This document shows, in pieces, positions 20,066 through 28,553 of a DNA stretch of 64,000 nt. Below the pieces are notes generated by a model that saw nothing but the letters and a program-made list of their open reading frames with translations, did no database searches and had not been told where the DNA came from. Source of the stretch: Pseudomonadales bacterium (GTDB lineage: Bacteria; Pseudomonadota; Gammaproteobacteria; Pseudomonadales; Pseudohongiellaceae); NCBI GenBank assembly GCA_022822865.1, contig JAJDYJ010000048.1, positions 1 through 64,000 of the forward strand. The letters are read 5' to 3'. The position numbers and the translations under genes are program-made. Numbering within the stretch: the first letter of the stretch is position 1; each line of letters begins with the position of its first letter.

Positions 20066-20105
20066 CTAGGGGCCTTTGGGTCCCTAGGGCGCACCTAACT
20101 TTTTT
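20066..20105 (+). other. Hairpin followed by a T-run
   Basis: CTAGGG at 20066-20071 pairs with CCCTAG at 20082-20087, and a run of seven T follows about 12 bases later (20099-20105). The gap to the T-run is long for an intrinsic terminator. It lies just upstream of the minus-strand tRNA and may instead be part of its promoter region. The rest of 20106-20282 shows no gene. Confidence 0.3.
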
Positions 20106-20282
20106 TAAACAGGAGTAATAGCAATCGATTAATTTAATATTCAACGGCGCGCACACTCATTGTCGCACAAATCTGCCTCGAGGGTGAAATTTGGTCCTGG
20201 CAACGTTCCGTAACGGGTGAGACCCTTTCCTAACTCAAGTCTATCGGGAATTACGAATCTTATTGGATCCAGGCCGTAACGA

Positions 20283-21212
20283 TCATTTTTCCGCGGCTTC
20301 TTCGAGGCTCCACAGACAAGCCGCCCCTCGCGCCCCGCTGGCGTCGCCGAAACGCGGCGGGGAAATTTTCGTAAGTGGATTGTCGGTGAAAACGTATTCC
20401 GGCAACATTTTCGGGACCAGCTTGTAGATCTGCTGGATGTTCGACAGTCCGCCGCCGAAAACGACCATTTCCGGGTCGATCACATTGATGACGGTGGCGA
20501 CGCATTGCGCGAGTTGCCGGCAATACAACTCCAGGCAGGCCGCGGCCGGCTGATCTCCCTTCGCCGCCAGACGCGCGATCTCGGACGCGTCGACTTCCGT
20601 GCCGTTCGTCTCCGCGAAAGTGCGCTTGAGTCCGGCGCCGCAAAGCACGGTTTCGATGCAATTCAAGCGGCCGCAATAGCATTTCCGATCCCCCTTGATC
20701 GAATCGCGCACACTTGCCGGAATGCAGTTGTGGCCCCATTCCCCGGCAATGCGGTTGGGGCCGGTGAGCAGCTTGCCGTCCACGACGATCCCGCCGCCGG
20801 TTCCCGTGCCGATGATGACGCCGAACACCGAGCGGCAGCCGCGCCCCGCGCCGTAATGCGCCTCCGACAGGGCAAAGCAATTGGCGTCGTTTTCCATCCG
20901 CACCTCGTAACCGAGCCGTTGCTCGATATCGCGCTTTAGCGGCTTGCCGTTGAAACAGGTCGAATTGGAGTTCTTGATCGTTTCCGACGGCGCGGCCAGG
21001 GCGCCCGGCGTACCGATGCCGACTTTCATCCGCCGGTCCTTTCGCAGGTCTGTTATGAGCCCGCAGATTTCGGTGAGCACTTCCTCATAGGATTCGGGTG
21101 GCGTGGGCCTCCGGATCAGATCGATCGCCTCGCCGTCCGCGGTCAGCACGATGCCTTCCATCTTGGTGCCGCCGATATCGACACCGATGCGCAATTGCCG
21201 TTCCTGTTCCAT
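20283..21212 (-). CDS. ROK-family sugar kinase (fructokinase / N-acetylhexosamine kinase-like)
   Basis: ROK kinases phosphorylate glucose-, fructose- or amino-sugar substrates in the cytoplasm. The protein (309 aa) has the phosphate loop VDIGGTKMEG near the N-terminus, ENDANCFAL, the second ATP loop GTGTGGGIV, and the ROK zinc site: GEWGHN followed by CYCGRLNCIE with three cysteines. The NDANC and H-C-x-C motifs are intact, so it should be active; the substrate cannot be told from sequence. ATG 21212 is used; a TTG five codons upstream is possible. It is monocistronic and not linked to a transporter or regulator. Confidence 0.88.
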   Translation of the reverse strand: MEQERQLRIGVDIGGTKMEGIVLTADGEAIDLIRRPTPPESYEEVLTEICGLITDLRKDRRMKVGIGTPGALAAPSETIKNSNSTCFNGKPLKRDIEQRLGYEVRMENDANCFALSEAHYGAGRGCRSVFGVIIGTGTGGGIVVDGKLLTGPNRIAGEWGHNCIPASVRDSIKGDRKCYCGRLNCIETVLCGAGLKRTFAETNGTEVDASEIARLAAKGDQPAAACLELYCRQLAQCVATVINVIDPEMVVFGGGLSNIQQIYKLVPKMLPEYVFTDNPLTKISPPRFGDASGARGAACLWSLEEAAEK

Positions 21213-21367
21213 CTTCGATACTGCCAATTTTCAATATATATGGTTTGACTTTGCCAATTGAACACTATATGTTGAGCCAATCGACCGCCGAATCATACAA
21301 CGGAAAGATTGCGGGATTCGCGATTCGGCGGCCGTCCGGCGCCGAATGGCCGATGAGGTTAGCAGGA

Positions 21368-21556
21368 ATGGCCCAATTAGCACAGAACACCGAAGCCGAA
21401 ATGAAGGAATCCGTCAAGAAGACGAAAAGGAAAGCCAGGGACCAGCTTCAGGTGATGCTCGAAAAACGCCGGCGCGAAGACGAAATCCGGCAGCAACTGG
21501 CGGATTTCGCCGAAGAAATGGAACGCGCCCGCGAGAAGCACGCCAGACTGCTGTAG
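21368..21556 (+). CDS. Small charged coiled-coil protein
   Basis: The 62-residue product is almost wholly helical and highly charged: AQNTEAEMKESVKKTKRKA followed by a heptad-like stretch rich in Glu, Arg and Lys. It has no signal peptide or cysteine. GAGG lies 9 nt before ATG 21368; an upstream in-frame ATG at 21269 would add 33 residues lacking the helical pattern. The stop is 12 bp before the CopC-like lipoprotein gene, so the two are probably co-transcribed. No family is recognised. Confidence 0.5.
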   Translation: MAQLAQNTEAEMKESVKKTKRKARDQLQVMLEKRRREDEIRQQLADFAEEMERAREKHARLL

Positions 21557-21568
21557 CAGGAACTGTGC

Positions 21569-21934
21569 ATGCATAGAATCCTTCCGGCAGTAATTTCCAT
21601 GCTGCTCGCCGCTTGCGCCAGCGAGCCCGAATACACGCCGATCATCAATTCCGAACCGGCCGCCGATTCCATCCAGACGCGCATGCCCCGCACCTTGCGC
21701 CTCTACTACAACGCGTTGCCCGACGTCGAACGCAGCAGCCTGAACCTGGTCGGCCCGGACGGTGAAGTCGAATTGCGCGGCCTGCACACCATGGCCGCCG
21801 ACGACCTCATGATTGAGATCATGGAGCCCCTCGCCAACGGCGACTATGCCGTCCATTGGACCGCCATCGTCGGCGACGACCCCGCCGAATACACCGGCGA
21901 AGTCCGCTTCCGGGTCCAGGTCGAACAGGAATGA
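21569..21934 (+). CDS. CopC-like lipoprotein
   Basis: The 121-residue protein has a lipoprotein signal with lipobox LLAAC (C at about residue 16) and then a small beta-rich domain. MPRTLRLYYNALPDVERSSL and the end pattern LANGDYAVHWTAIVGDDPAEYTG match the CopC/YobA immunoglobulin-like fold, which ends with G-x-Y-x-V-x-W-x-x-V-x-x-D-G-H. The copper-binding histidine of the DGH motif is replaced (DDP) and no N-terminal His is present, so copper binding is unlikely; a structural role in the envelope is possible. It runs convergent with the autotransporter gene, only 34 bp away. Confidence 0.6.
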   Translation: MHRILPAVISMLLAACASEPEYTPIINSEPAADSIQTRMPRTLRLYYNALPDVERSSLNLVGPDGEVELRGLHTMAADDLMIEIMEPLANGDYAVHWTAIVGDDPAEYTGEVRFRVQVEQE

Positions 21935-21968
21935 AAGACTAAAAAGGGACATGGCGTCCTGAAACACT

Positions 21969-24900
21969 CTAGAACCTCATCTGGAGGTCCAGGATGAGGC
22001 GTCGGTCGGCCGGCTCCGTCCATGGGATTTCGTTTGTCCATGTCCTTCCAGTGGTCGGCCTGGCCATGCCGTGGAATTCGTTGAACTCAGCCGAGACTCC
22101 GGCGTCGAGTTGGAATCCGCGCGTCCCCGGTCGCGACAGTTGGAGCCGTGCGCCGACCTTTGCGTATTCCCGGCCACTTGCGTCGCCGAACTCGACGAAG
22201 GGCGTAACCAGTCCGCCCGCGGCCATCGAGAACAATCCGTACCCGAGCCTGGCGTCGTAACCCGCCTGCGCCTGCGCCGGTCCGCCGAATCCGCGCGGCA
22301 TGGCGTCCTGCCACAGCATGCCCGTGCTCCGCGTCGACGCGCCCCAGCGCGGACCCAGCGTCAGCGAAAAGCCCAGCCCGTCCTCGCGCGGCCGCACAAC
22401 CACGGCGAGGCTTGCGCCTCGTTCCTTGTAGTCCTCAGCGAAGTCCGACGCTTGCAAGATCAGCGCTCGCCCGCGCAACTCTATCGCTATGCGGGACGCA
22501 CTGTAGCTCACACCGCTGGCGACCTCGAATCCCGATCCGACCATGCCGTCGCCGCCGTCGGCGCGCAGCGCCGCCTCGACGAACGGCGTCAATACCAGAG
22601 TCTCCTCCGCTATCCGCCACGGTCGCGACACCTCCAGGCCTAGCCGGACTCGCCAGCTATCGACGCTCAATCCGTTCACCGCACGATCGCCGTCATCGGT
22701 TTCCAGCCGTACCGCACCGCCGTCGGCGCGCAGGGCCATATCGATGCCACCTGCCACTGACGCAAGCGTGTGGCGCAATCCCATTGCCCCCATCCGCATC
22801 GACAAGTCGCTCTTCTCGCGACGGCTCTCTGCATTATCCGGGATATGCGCCGCCTCGCCGCTGCCGATGCCCAGCATCGCCCAGCCGTCCGTCCGCTTGG
22901 ACGGTGTCCAGCGCGCATACGGGTGTACCGCCGTCAGCATTGTCTCCAGGCGGCCATGATTGAAGTCGGCGCCGCTCCCGCTCAACTGGTAATTGCTGTC
23001 GCTCCAACTGTGCGCCAGTGCGGCTCCGGCAAGCCAGCGATTGGCCCGCGTGTCGATGCCCAGATACGCGGTCCGCAGTTCGCCGTCGTATGTCGTACCC
23101 GCTTCGGGGGCGGTATCGAACGACTGCGTGTCACCGCGTCCCCAAACGGCCCATTGCGGACGGTCCCATGCGCCGGAGGCAGAGCCTTCCGCAGAACCCG
23201 GATCAGAGCCATCGAGCGACCACGTAAAGGCGCTGCCGAGCAGGAATTCATCCAATGAAAGATCATTCCTCCTGGCCGCCCCGGCGCGCTGTCGCCGTTC
23301 AACCTCCCGGAAGCCGGGCGTGCCGAACCCGTTGCGGTGAAACTTCGTTTGAGGACCCAGGTCATCAAACGTCAGAAGCATGCCAGCCAGATTGACGCTT
23401 GACGCTCCGACATCGTCCACCGAGAAGCGAGCGTCGATAGTGTCCACCGCGCTGGTAAGCGCCAGGGAGCCGACGTTCGCCAACAATCGTTCGAGGCCCA
23501 TCCGGCGAGCTGTATCGTCGTCGGCGATCGTCCCCATACCAGTGTTGGCCGCCGCCACTGGCGCTATGGTATCCGACACCGCCAGGCTTACCGTGAACGT
23601 CTCTTCCTCCTCGACCACGGCGTCGTCGGTCGTGGTCACAGTGAAGCTCTGTGTTTCGCCGGCGGACCCGGCGAAGCTGACGGCGGACACGTTGCCGGCG
23701 TAATCGGCGCCAAACGTCGCGGTCCCGTCGACGAAAGAAGGCGTTATCGTGAAACCACCCTGCACCGCCTTGTCGACCGTTGCCGTGAAGGTCATCCGGT
23801 CGCCCTCGGCGGCGCTCGCGCCCATGATCGTCACCGTGGCGCTGCCGTCGTTGTCCAGGATCGTGCCTGCGCCGGTATCGGTCGCGGTAACCGGTGCTAC
23901 GGTGTCAGTCACCGTCAGGCTGACTGTGAACGACTCTTCCCCCTCGACCACGGCGTCTTCGGTCGTGGTCACCGTGAAACTCTGCGTTTCGCCGGCGGAC
24001 CCGACGAAGCTGACGGCGGACGCATTCCCGGTATAGTCGTCGCCGGATGTTGCGGTCCCATCGGCGAAGGCGGGCGTTATCGTGAAACCCCCTTGCACCG
24101 CCTTGTCCACCGCTGCCGTGAAGGTGATCCGGTCGCCCTCGGCGGCCCTCGCGTCCGCGATCGTCACCGCGGCGCTGCCGTCATCGTCGGTTATCGTTAC
24201 GTCAAGCGAAAGAACTTCGCCTTCCCTCACCGACCAAGGCAGCTCTCCCAGGGCCACGGTGAATGTTTCGTCAACTTCGACTACGCCGTCGTCCGTCGTC
24301 GTGATCGTCCCTGTGCCGGTCTTCGCGCCGGCGTCTATGGAGATACTCTCCAGCGAACCGTAGTCGCTGGTGTCGGCCGCGCCCGCTGTCAGATTCAGCG
24401 GGATCGTCACGCTGTTTTCGGACTCCTCCGACAGAGTGGCCGTCACCGTAATCGGCGAACCCTCTACTACCGGATTCGGCGAGACCGAGAGGCTCACCGC
24501 CGGATACGTCTCGGTAAGTTGTTCTATCAACCTGACGATCTCTTCAACCGAAAAGTTCACCGACGGGGAGCCTGATACCGTTACCGCGACTCTCAAGTAG
24601 GAAACCCTTTGGCGATCCGTGGACGCAAGGGAAATCGTCGTGCTGCCGGCGGCAGCCGCGGTGACCTGTACTGTCTGCGGCAAGTTCCAGTCAGACTCCG
24701 TGAACGTCAAACTCTGCGGAGAGACCGTGACATTCCTGTTGCTGGCCGCTACGTCCAGAACGTAGTCGTAAGAGGACGTCACGTACGGTTCGCTGTTCAG
24801 CGTAACCGTGTAGCTGTCGGACTCCCCCTCCTTCAGCGTCAACTCCGTCGGAGTCACCGTCACGTCGATGTCATTGTCAAACACGTTGACGGTGAACGGG

Positions 24901-25727
24901 CGAACAGGTTGGCCGTTGTAGTCGGATTCCGATCCGCTTAACGCAGCCCTGATTTTCACCTGGGCCCGGCGGGGAAGATTGGACTGCTCGTCCACATCGT
25001 TGTCGGCGACGGTGATACTCACGGGTTGCGGGACGTTCCAGTTCGTTGCCGTGAACTTCAGCGTAGTCGTATTCACGGTCACCAGTTCCGGGTCGTCGCT
25101 CGTCAGCGTCACCGTCGTATCGCCCCAGGGTTGCGTGGCGAGCGAAATCGAGTAACTTGACGAAGATCCTTCCCAGAGGCCGATCGCGGATCTTATAAAG
25201 ACCTCTTCTCCGTAGCTGTGCTGGTAAACGATGTCCCTGACCTCGTTGGTGAGCGTGGCGACCGATACGTCAGAGGCGGTAACGCCATCGTAATTGCCGC
25301 CGGCGACCGTATGCGTGATCTTGGTACGGCCGAAACCGCCTCCGGGCGCCCTGTCGTCTATGTCGTTGTCGACCGCGGTCACCGTCACAGTCTGCTTGGA
25401 GTTCTCGTTCCAACTGGTAGATGTGAAGGTCAGCGTAGCGGGAGACACCGTTGCCATGTCTGTGTTTTGGCTGGTAGGCGTTATCGTCACGTCGGCTGTC
25501 GGCGCCACGCTCAGCCACACGTCGTACGTTCCGGTGCTGCCTTCGTTAATGGCGGTAGGACTTAAATTTCCGATTCTTACGGAGGGCGTTTGGGCATCGG
25601 CGCTCATCGACACCCCCAGCCAGAGGAACCCGGTTGGCAGCAGGCATCCCGGCAGATACAGGCGGACCGTCAAACCGTTAAGTGAGCGATTCTTGGTCGC
25701 TGAAAGCACGCAGACCCCGGTTGCCAT
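21969..25727 (-). CDS. Calx-beta repeat autotransporter
   Basis: The 1252-residue protein starts with an extended signal peptide (to about residue 45, ADAQTP), followed by beta-rich repeats in which DNDID, TVTVTAVDND and DDG turns recur. Two Calx-beta-type units of 111 residues are nearly identical. After MGLERLLANVGSLALTSAVD the C-terminal 350 residues have the alternating pattern of an autotransporter barrel (RWLAGAALAHSWSDSNYQLS, YARWTPSKRTDGWAMLG), ending LDLQMRF with the terminal Phe typical of outer-membrane proteins. It is probably a surface adhesin. The frame stays open to 26093, but ATG 25727 has GGAG 10 nt upstream and gives a signal peptide. No protease domain is visible. Confidence 0.85.
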   Translation of the reverse strand: MATGVCVLSATKNRSLNGLTVRLYLPGCLLPTGFLWLGVSMSADAQTPSVRIGNLSPTAINEGSTGTYDVWLSVAPTADVTITPTSQNTDMATVSPATLTFTSTSWNENSKQTVTVTAVDNDIDDRAPGGGFGRTKITHTVAGGNYDGVTASDVSVATLTNEVRDIVYQHSYGEEVFIRSAIGLWEGSSSSYSISLATQPWGDTTVTLTSDDPELVTVNTTTLKFTATNWNVPQPVSITVADNDVDEQSNLPRRAQVKIRAALSGSESDYNGQPVRPFTVNVFDNDIDVTVTPTELTLKEGESDSYTVTLNSEPYVTSSYDYVLDVAASNRNVTVSPQSLTFTESDWNLPQTVQVTAAAAGSTTISLASTDRQRVSYLRVAVTVSGSPSVNFSVEEIVRLIEQLTETYPAVSLSVSPNPVVEGSPITVTATLSEESENSVTIPLNLTAGAADTSDYGSLESISIDAGAKTGTGTITTTDDGVVEVDETFTVALGELPWSVREGEVLSLDVTITDDDGSAAVTIADARAAEGDRITFTAAVDKAVQGGFTITPAFADGTATSGDDYTGNASAVSFVGSAGETQSFTVTTTEDAVVEGEESFTVSLTVTDTVAPVTATDTGAGTILDNDGSATVTIMGASAAEGDRMTFTATVDKAVQGGFTITPSFVDGTATFGADYAGNVSAVSFAGSAGETQSFTVTTTDDAVVEEEETFTVSLAVSDTIAPVAAANTGMGTIADDDTARRMGLERLLANVGSLALTSAVDTIDARFSVDDVGASSVNLAGMLLTFDDLGPQTKFHRNGFGTPGFREVERRQRAGAARRNDLSLDEFLLGSAFTWSLDGSDPGSAEGSASGAWDRPQWAVWGRGDTQSFDTAPEAGTTYDGELRTAYLGIDTRANRWLAGAALAHSWSDSNYQLSGSGADFNHGRLETMLTAVHPYARWTPSKRTDGWAMLGIGSGEAAHIPDNAESRREKSDLSMRMGAMGLRHTLASVAGGIDMALRADGGAVRLETDDGDRAVNGLSVDSWRVRLGLEVSRPWRIAEETLVLTPFVEAALRADGGDGMVGSGFEVASGVSYSASRIAIELRGRALILQASDFAEDYKERGASLAVVVRPREDGLGFSLTLGPRWGASTRSTGMLWQDAMPRGFGGPAQAQAGYDARLGYGLFSMAAGGLVTPFVEFGDASGREYAKVGARLQLSRPGTRGFQLDAGVSAEFNEFHGMARPTTGRTWTNEIPWTEPADRRLILDLQMRF
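23520..24187 (-). repeat. Two tandem 333-bp units coding Calx-beta domains
   Basis: Identical landmarks such as CGTGGTC recur at 23631 and 23964, a 333-bp period equal to 111 residues. Each unit encodes EGDR(I/M)TFTA, VDKAVQGGFTITP, GSAGETQSFTVTT and a closing DD or DN turn. The units differ at scattered bases, so the duplication is recent but not very recent. Variation in copy number between strains is possible. Confidence 0.8.
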
Positions 25728-25981
25728 CGACACTCGTCTCCGACTGGGCGGTGAACGATCTAAAAAGATAATCTTACGACGTTTTTTGAAATCTTTGGGT
25801 CCTATTTGGTGACCATCCCTTGATTTTTTATATCTTTTTGGTGTCTTTTCGCATCTTGACAGTATACTCCGCTTGCGAACCTGGCGAACGACCGCAACCG
25901 AAGGTGTCGAACCGCTGCGCACAAACAGCAACAAGATGGAAACTAAAAAACGGAGGCGGCTGGCGGGAGAACAGGGCAGCC

Positions 25982-26266
25982 GGAGAGAGGATCTCGGCGT
26001 TGTGTTCGGCGATGCTGCGCATCGGCGCGACACTGGATCTCGGCGCGGTGCTGCAGGAGGTGGTGGACAGCGCACGGACGCTGACCAGCGCACGCTACGG
26101 GATGATCACAACGATCACGGAGGCGGGCGATGTGGCCAACTTCGTCACCTCCGGGTTTACACCGGAGGAGACGCGCCGGTTCGCCGAGAGCCCCGACGGT
26201 CCGGAATTGATCTGGAGATTTGTGTTTGGGAATGGTGCCCAGGAGATGAATGATAAATTCCCCTAA
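25982..26266 (+). pseudogene. GAF-domain fragment
   Basis: The frame encodes GERISALCSAMLRIGATLDL, VLQEVVDSARTLTSARYGMI and TSGFTPEETRRF, a clear match to the start of GAF domains found in two-component sensors and LuxR-type regulators. It breaks off after about 75 residues in unrelated sequence and stops at 26266. The ORF has no plausible start of its own; an ATG at 25936 belongs to another frame. It looks like the remnant of a gene cut by rearrangement, near IS relics. I see no gene in the remaining 158 bases up to 26424. Confidence 0.65.
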
Positions 26267-26424
26267 CTAATTGTTAATTAAGGTATTTCTAGGATACCCA
26301 ACCCCACAGGGCAACAATTTGTGCAACACATGTTCAGGGAAAAGTTGGCAGGCATCGAATTCATCCCTTGGATCCATGCATACAGTATATCCAACGGCAA
26401 ATCCGAAATCTCACAAAGAACCCG

Positions 26425-26688
26425 TCAGCTACAGGACCGGGGTCGCTCCGCTGCGGATAGTACCGATGAAACCAGATCGCGAACTGTGGCGATCCTGGTC
26501 AGCTCGGCTTCGTCGAGTTCTACCGCAAAGCACTCCTCGATTTCAAAGACAACCTCGAACAGCGCGAGCGAGTCGAGTTCGAGACCGGCGATGTCGGTGT
26601 CGAGATCGATGCCGTCGCTGGCCGGAGCCTCCGCATACCGGGCGAGCAGTTGCAGAATTTTGGTGGTGATTTTCAGTTTATCGGACAT
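26425..26688 (-). CDS. Acyl carrier protein
   Basis: The 87-residue protein has the ACP fold: helix I (LKITTKILQLLARYAE), the phosphopantetheine site LELDSLALFE (Ser 40) and the acidic helix II EVVFEIEECF, ending in AATVRDLVSSV-like sequence. Acyl carrier proteins carry growing acyl chains on 4'-phosphopantetheine. No ketosynthase, acyltransferase or phosphopantetheinyl transferase lies nearby, so this is not the housekeeping acpP. It may be a relic of a secondary-metabolite or lipid-modification cluster. AGGAGG lies just upstream of the ATG, and radC follows 22 bp upstream on the same strand. Confidence 0.85.
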   Translation of the reverse strand: MSDKLKITTKILQLLARYAEAPASDGIDLDTDIAGLELDSLALFEVVFEIEECFAVELDEAELTRIATVRDLVSSVLSAAERPRSCS

Positions 26689-26710
26689 GATTGCCTCCTC
26701 CGGCTGTTGA

Positions 26711-27385
26711 TTACATTAATCCGCGCTCGGCCAGCGAGACGACCTGGGAACTGCCGACGATGAGGTGGTCGAGGACGCGGACGTCGATGGTTTCGAGGGC
26801 GACGCGCAATTTGCGCGTGATGGCGATGTCGGCCTGGCTTGGTTCGGCGATGCCCGACGGGTGGTTGTGGGCCAGGATCACCGCGGCGGCGTTATAGGTC
26901 AGGCAGCGTTCGACGACTTCCCGGGGATAGACCGCGGCACCGTCGATCGTGCCCTGAAACAGTTCGTCGAGCCGCAATATGTGATGCTGGTTGGTCAGGA
27001 AGATGCAACTGAAGATCTCGCTCTTGCAATAGCGGAAACGGGCGCGCAGATATTCCCTGGTCGCCTCGGAACTGCTCAGCACGTCTCGGTTCTGTACTTC
27101 GGCATACAACTGGCGGTGACCGAGTTCGCGCATCGCCGCCAGGCTCGCGGCCTTGGCCGGACCGATACCCGCCACGCGGGCGACCTGCCTGAAGTCGGTC
27201 GACAGCAAGCCAACGAGGCCGTCGAAGCAGCGCAGCAGATCCCTCGCCAGATCGAGCGCCGACTTGCCGTTCACGCCCCTGCACAGCAACAGTGATACCA
27301 GTTCGGCGTCGCTGAGATTCTTGGCGCCCACCTCGAACAGTTTTTCCCGCGGCCTTTCCAGCAAGGACCAGCTATTGTGCGTCAT
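26711..27385 (-). CDS. radC: RadC-family JAMM protein
   Basis: The 224-residue protein has the UPF0758 helix-hairpin-helix segment VARVAGIGPAKAASLAAM and the RadC JAMM domain with the metal motif HNHPSG(x)7D. Its biochemical role is unsettled; RadC genes are common on integrative elements and in defence islands. The frame stays open to 27568, but ATG 27385 has AGGAG 5 nt upstream and begins at the family N-terminus (SWSLLERPREKLFE). It sits between the ACP gene and an IS relic. Confidence 0.9.
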   Translation of the reverse strand: MTHNSWSLLERPREKLFEVGAKNLSDAELVSLLLCRGVNGKSALDLARDLLRCFDGLVGLLSTDFRQVARVAGIGPAKAASLAAMRELGHRQLYAEVQNRDVLSSSEATREYLRARFRYCKSEIFSCIFLTNQHHILRLDELFQGTIDGAAVYPREVVERCLTYNAAAVILAHNHPSGIAEPSQADIAITRKLRVALETIDVRVLDHLIVGSSQVVSLAERGLM

Positions 27386-27674
27386 GACAGCTCCTGTTAT
27401 TGGAAATGAATGAACCGGACACCCTCCGGTATCCCGAATGACACAGGAAGAAAGCTCAACGGCCTCTTTGTGGAGCAATGCATGGAAGGGGTGGAGGGAG
27501 GCTGGGAGTCTGCGCCGTAGAATGATTCGCGGTCGGGCGCATGGCGCCGCCTGACGATGAACCCGCACGGGCGACCGCGGAGCCGGTCGATGGCCGCGCG
27601 GGGGCTCGCGAAGACCTCCGGAAGCGCTTCGTCCGGCCGTCGCACGGCTTGATTTCGGGGGAGTATCGGCGTCT

Positions 27675-28040
27675 TTATGCCGCCCGAAGCCCCCGCATCC
27701 GCTTGACGTTCAACGCCAGACAGACCAGGTCCCACTCGCCCCGGATCTGCTCCAGCCCGTGCAGGCCGAACCGGCGGAAGCCAAGCGTCTCCTTGATCCA
27801 GCCAATGGGCACCTCGGCCCGCCACTTGCGTTGCGCGTATTGCACCCGCCCGGCTTCGGTGGCCAGTTTCGCGGCCATGCGAGCCTTCGCCGGATGTTTT
27901 TCCGCGTCGGCCTCGACCTGTCGCTTGCCCTCCCGGCCCAGGACCACATGCCCGTCCACTCCCCGATTCTCCAGCGCCGCCAGATCGGCCTCGTTGCAGT
28001 AGCCCGCGTCGGCCAGCACTATCGCCGCGGAAGACGATCT
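27675..28040 (-). mobile_element. 3' remnant of an IS1182/IS5-type transposase
   Basis: This part encodes the C-terminal half of a DDE transposase: ADAGYCNEADLAALENRG, VLGREGKRQ, then IGWIKETLGFRRFGLHGL and EWDLVCLALNVKRMRGL. These are typical of the IS1182-like group, and include the catalytic Glu region. The N-terminal half, including the first two aspartates, is missing, and the frame continues into the second remnant at about 28040. It is not functional. The 289 bases between radC and this remnant (27386-27674) hold no gene. Confidence 0.75.
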
Positions 28041-28460
28041 CCAGACCTGGCGCAAGCGCTTCGCCAGCAAGGCCAGAATCGCCCAGGCGTGCCGGACGCC
28101 GTCGCTGTTGCCCGGACGCAGCCAGGCCGCAAGCAGCCGGTCTTCGCAAAATACATGCAGGGGAAGAAAAACAATAACGGCCTTAGTACCCATGAAAAAA
28201 ACGGCCTTCCCACATGCCATGCACCGGATCGTCGGTGGCATCGAAGTCCAGCACCAGACGCGGGGTGGGCACGGAAAGGAAGCGATGAACGATTCCAGTA
28301 GCGCCTCGTGCAGGCGCACTGCGTCTTCCCGGCCCATCCCCTGCTCGAAACGGCACAGCGTGGAAGCGCCGGCCAGCACCGCGCCGCCGGAAAAAGAGGC
28401 CTCCACGAGGCGGCCTTTGCAACTTGGAAAACGAATGGGTTCCAGATTACAATCCGTCAT
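28041..28460 (-). mobile_element. Scrambled IS1380-type transposase fragment
   Basis: The start MTDCNLEPIRFPSCKGR, the PLHVFCEDRLLAAWLRPGN segment and HAWAILALLAKRLRQVW are the ends of an IS1380-family transposase. A long piece between FSGG and STLCRFE (about 60 residues in intact members) is deleted. In the middle, the DFDATDDPVHG catalytic segment is read in a different frame than its surroundings; a pair of opposite frameshifts restores the original frame. This and the IS1182-like 3' remnant form one 261-codon chimeric frame. Confidence 0.7.
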
Positions 28461-28553
28461 GGGCGCAGTCCTTCGATATCGGCTTAAGTAACTGAATTAT
28501 ATCGAAATACAGGGTGCCCCGCCCACCAACTCATGCAATATTCGGGCTAACCA

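Noticed and set aside
21569-21934. Functional copper-binding CopC
   Set aside because: The ligand histidine of the closing DGH motif is missing and no N-terminal His follows the lipobox, so only the fold is claimed.
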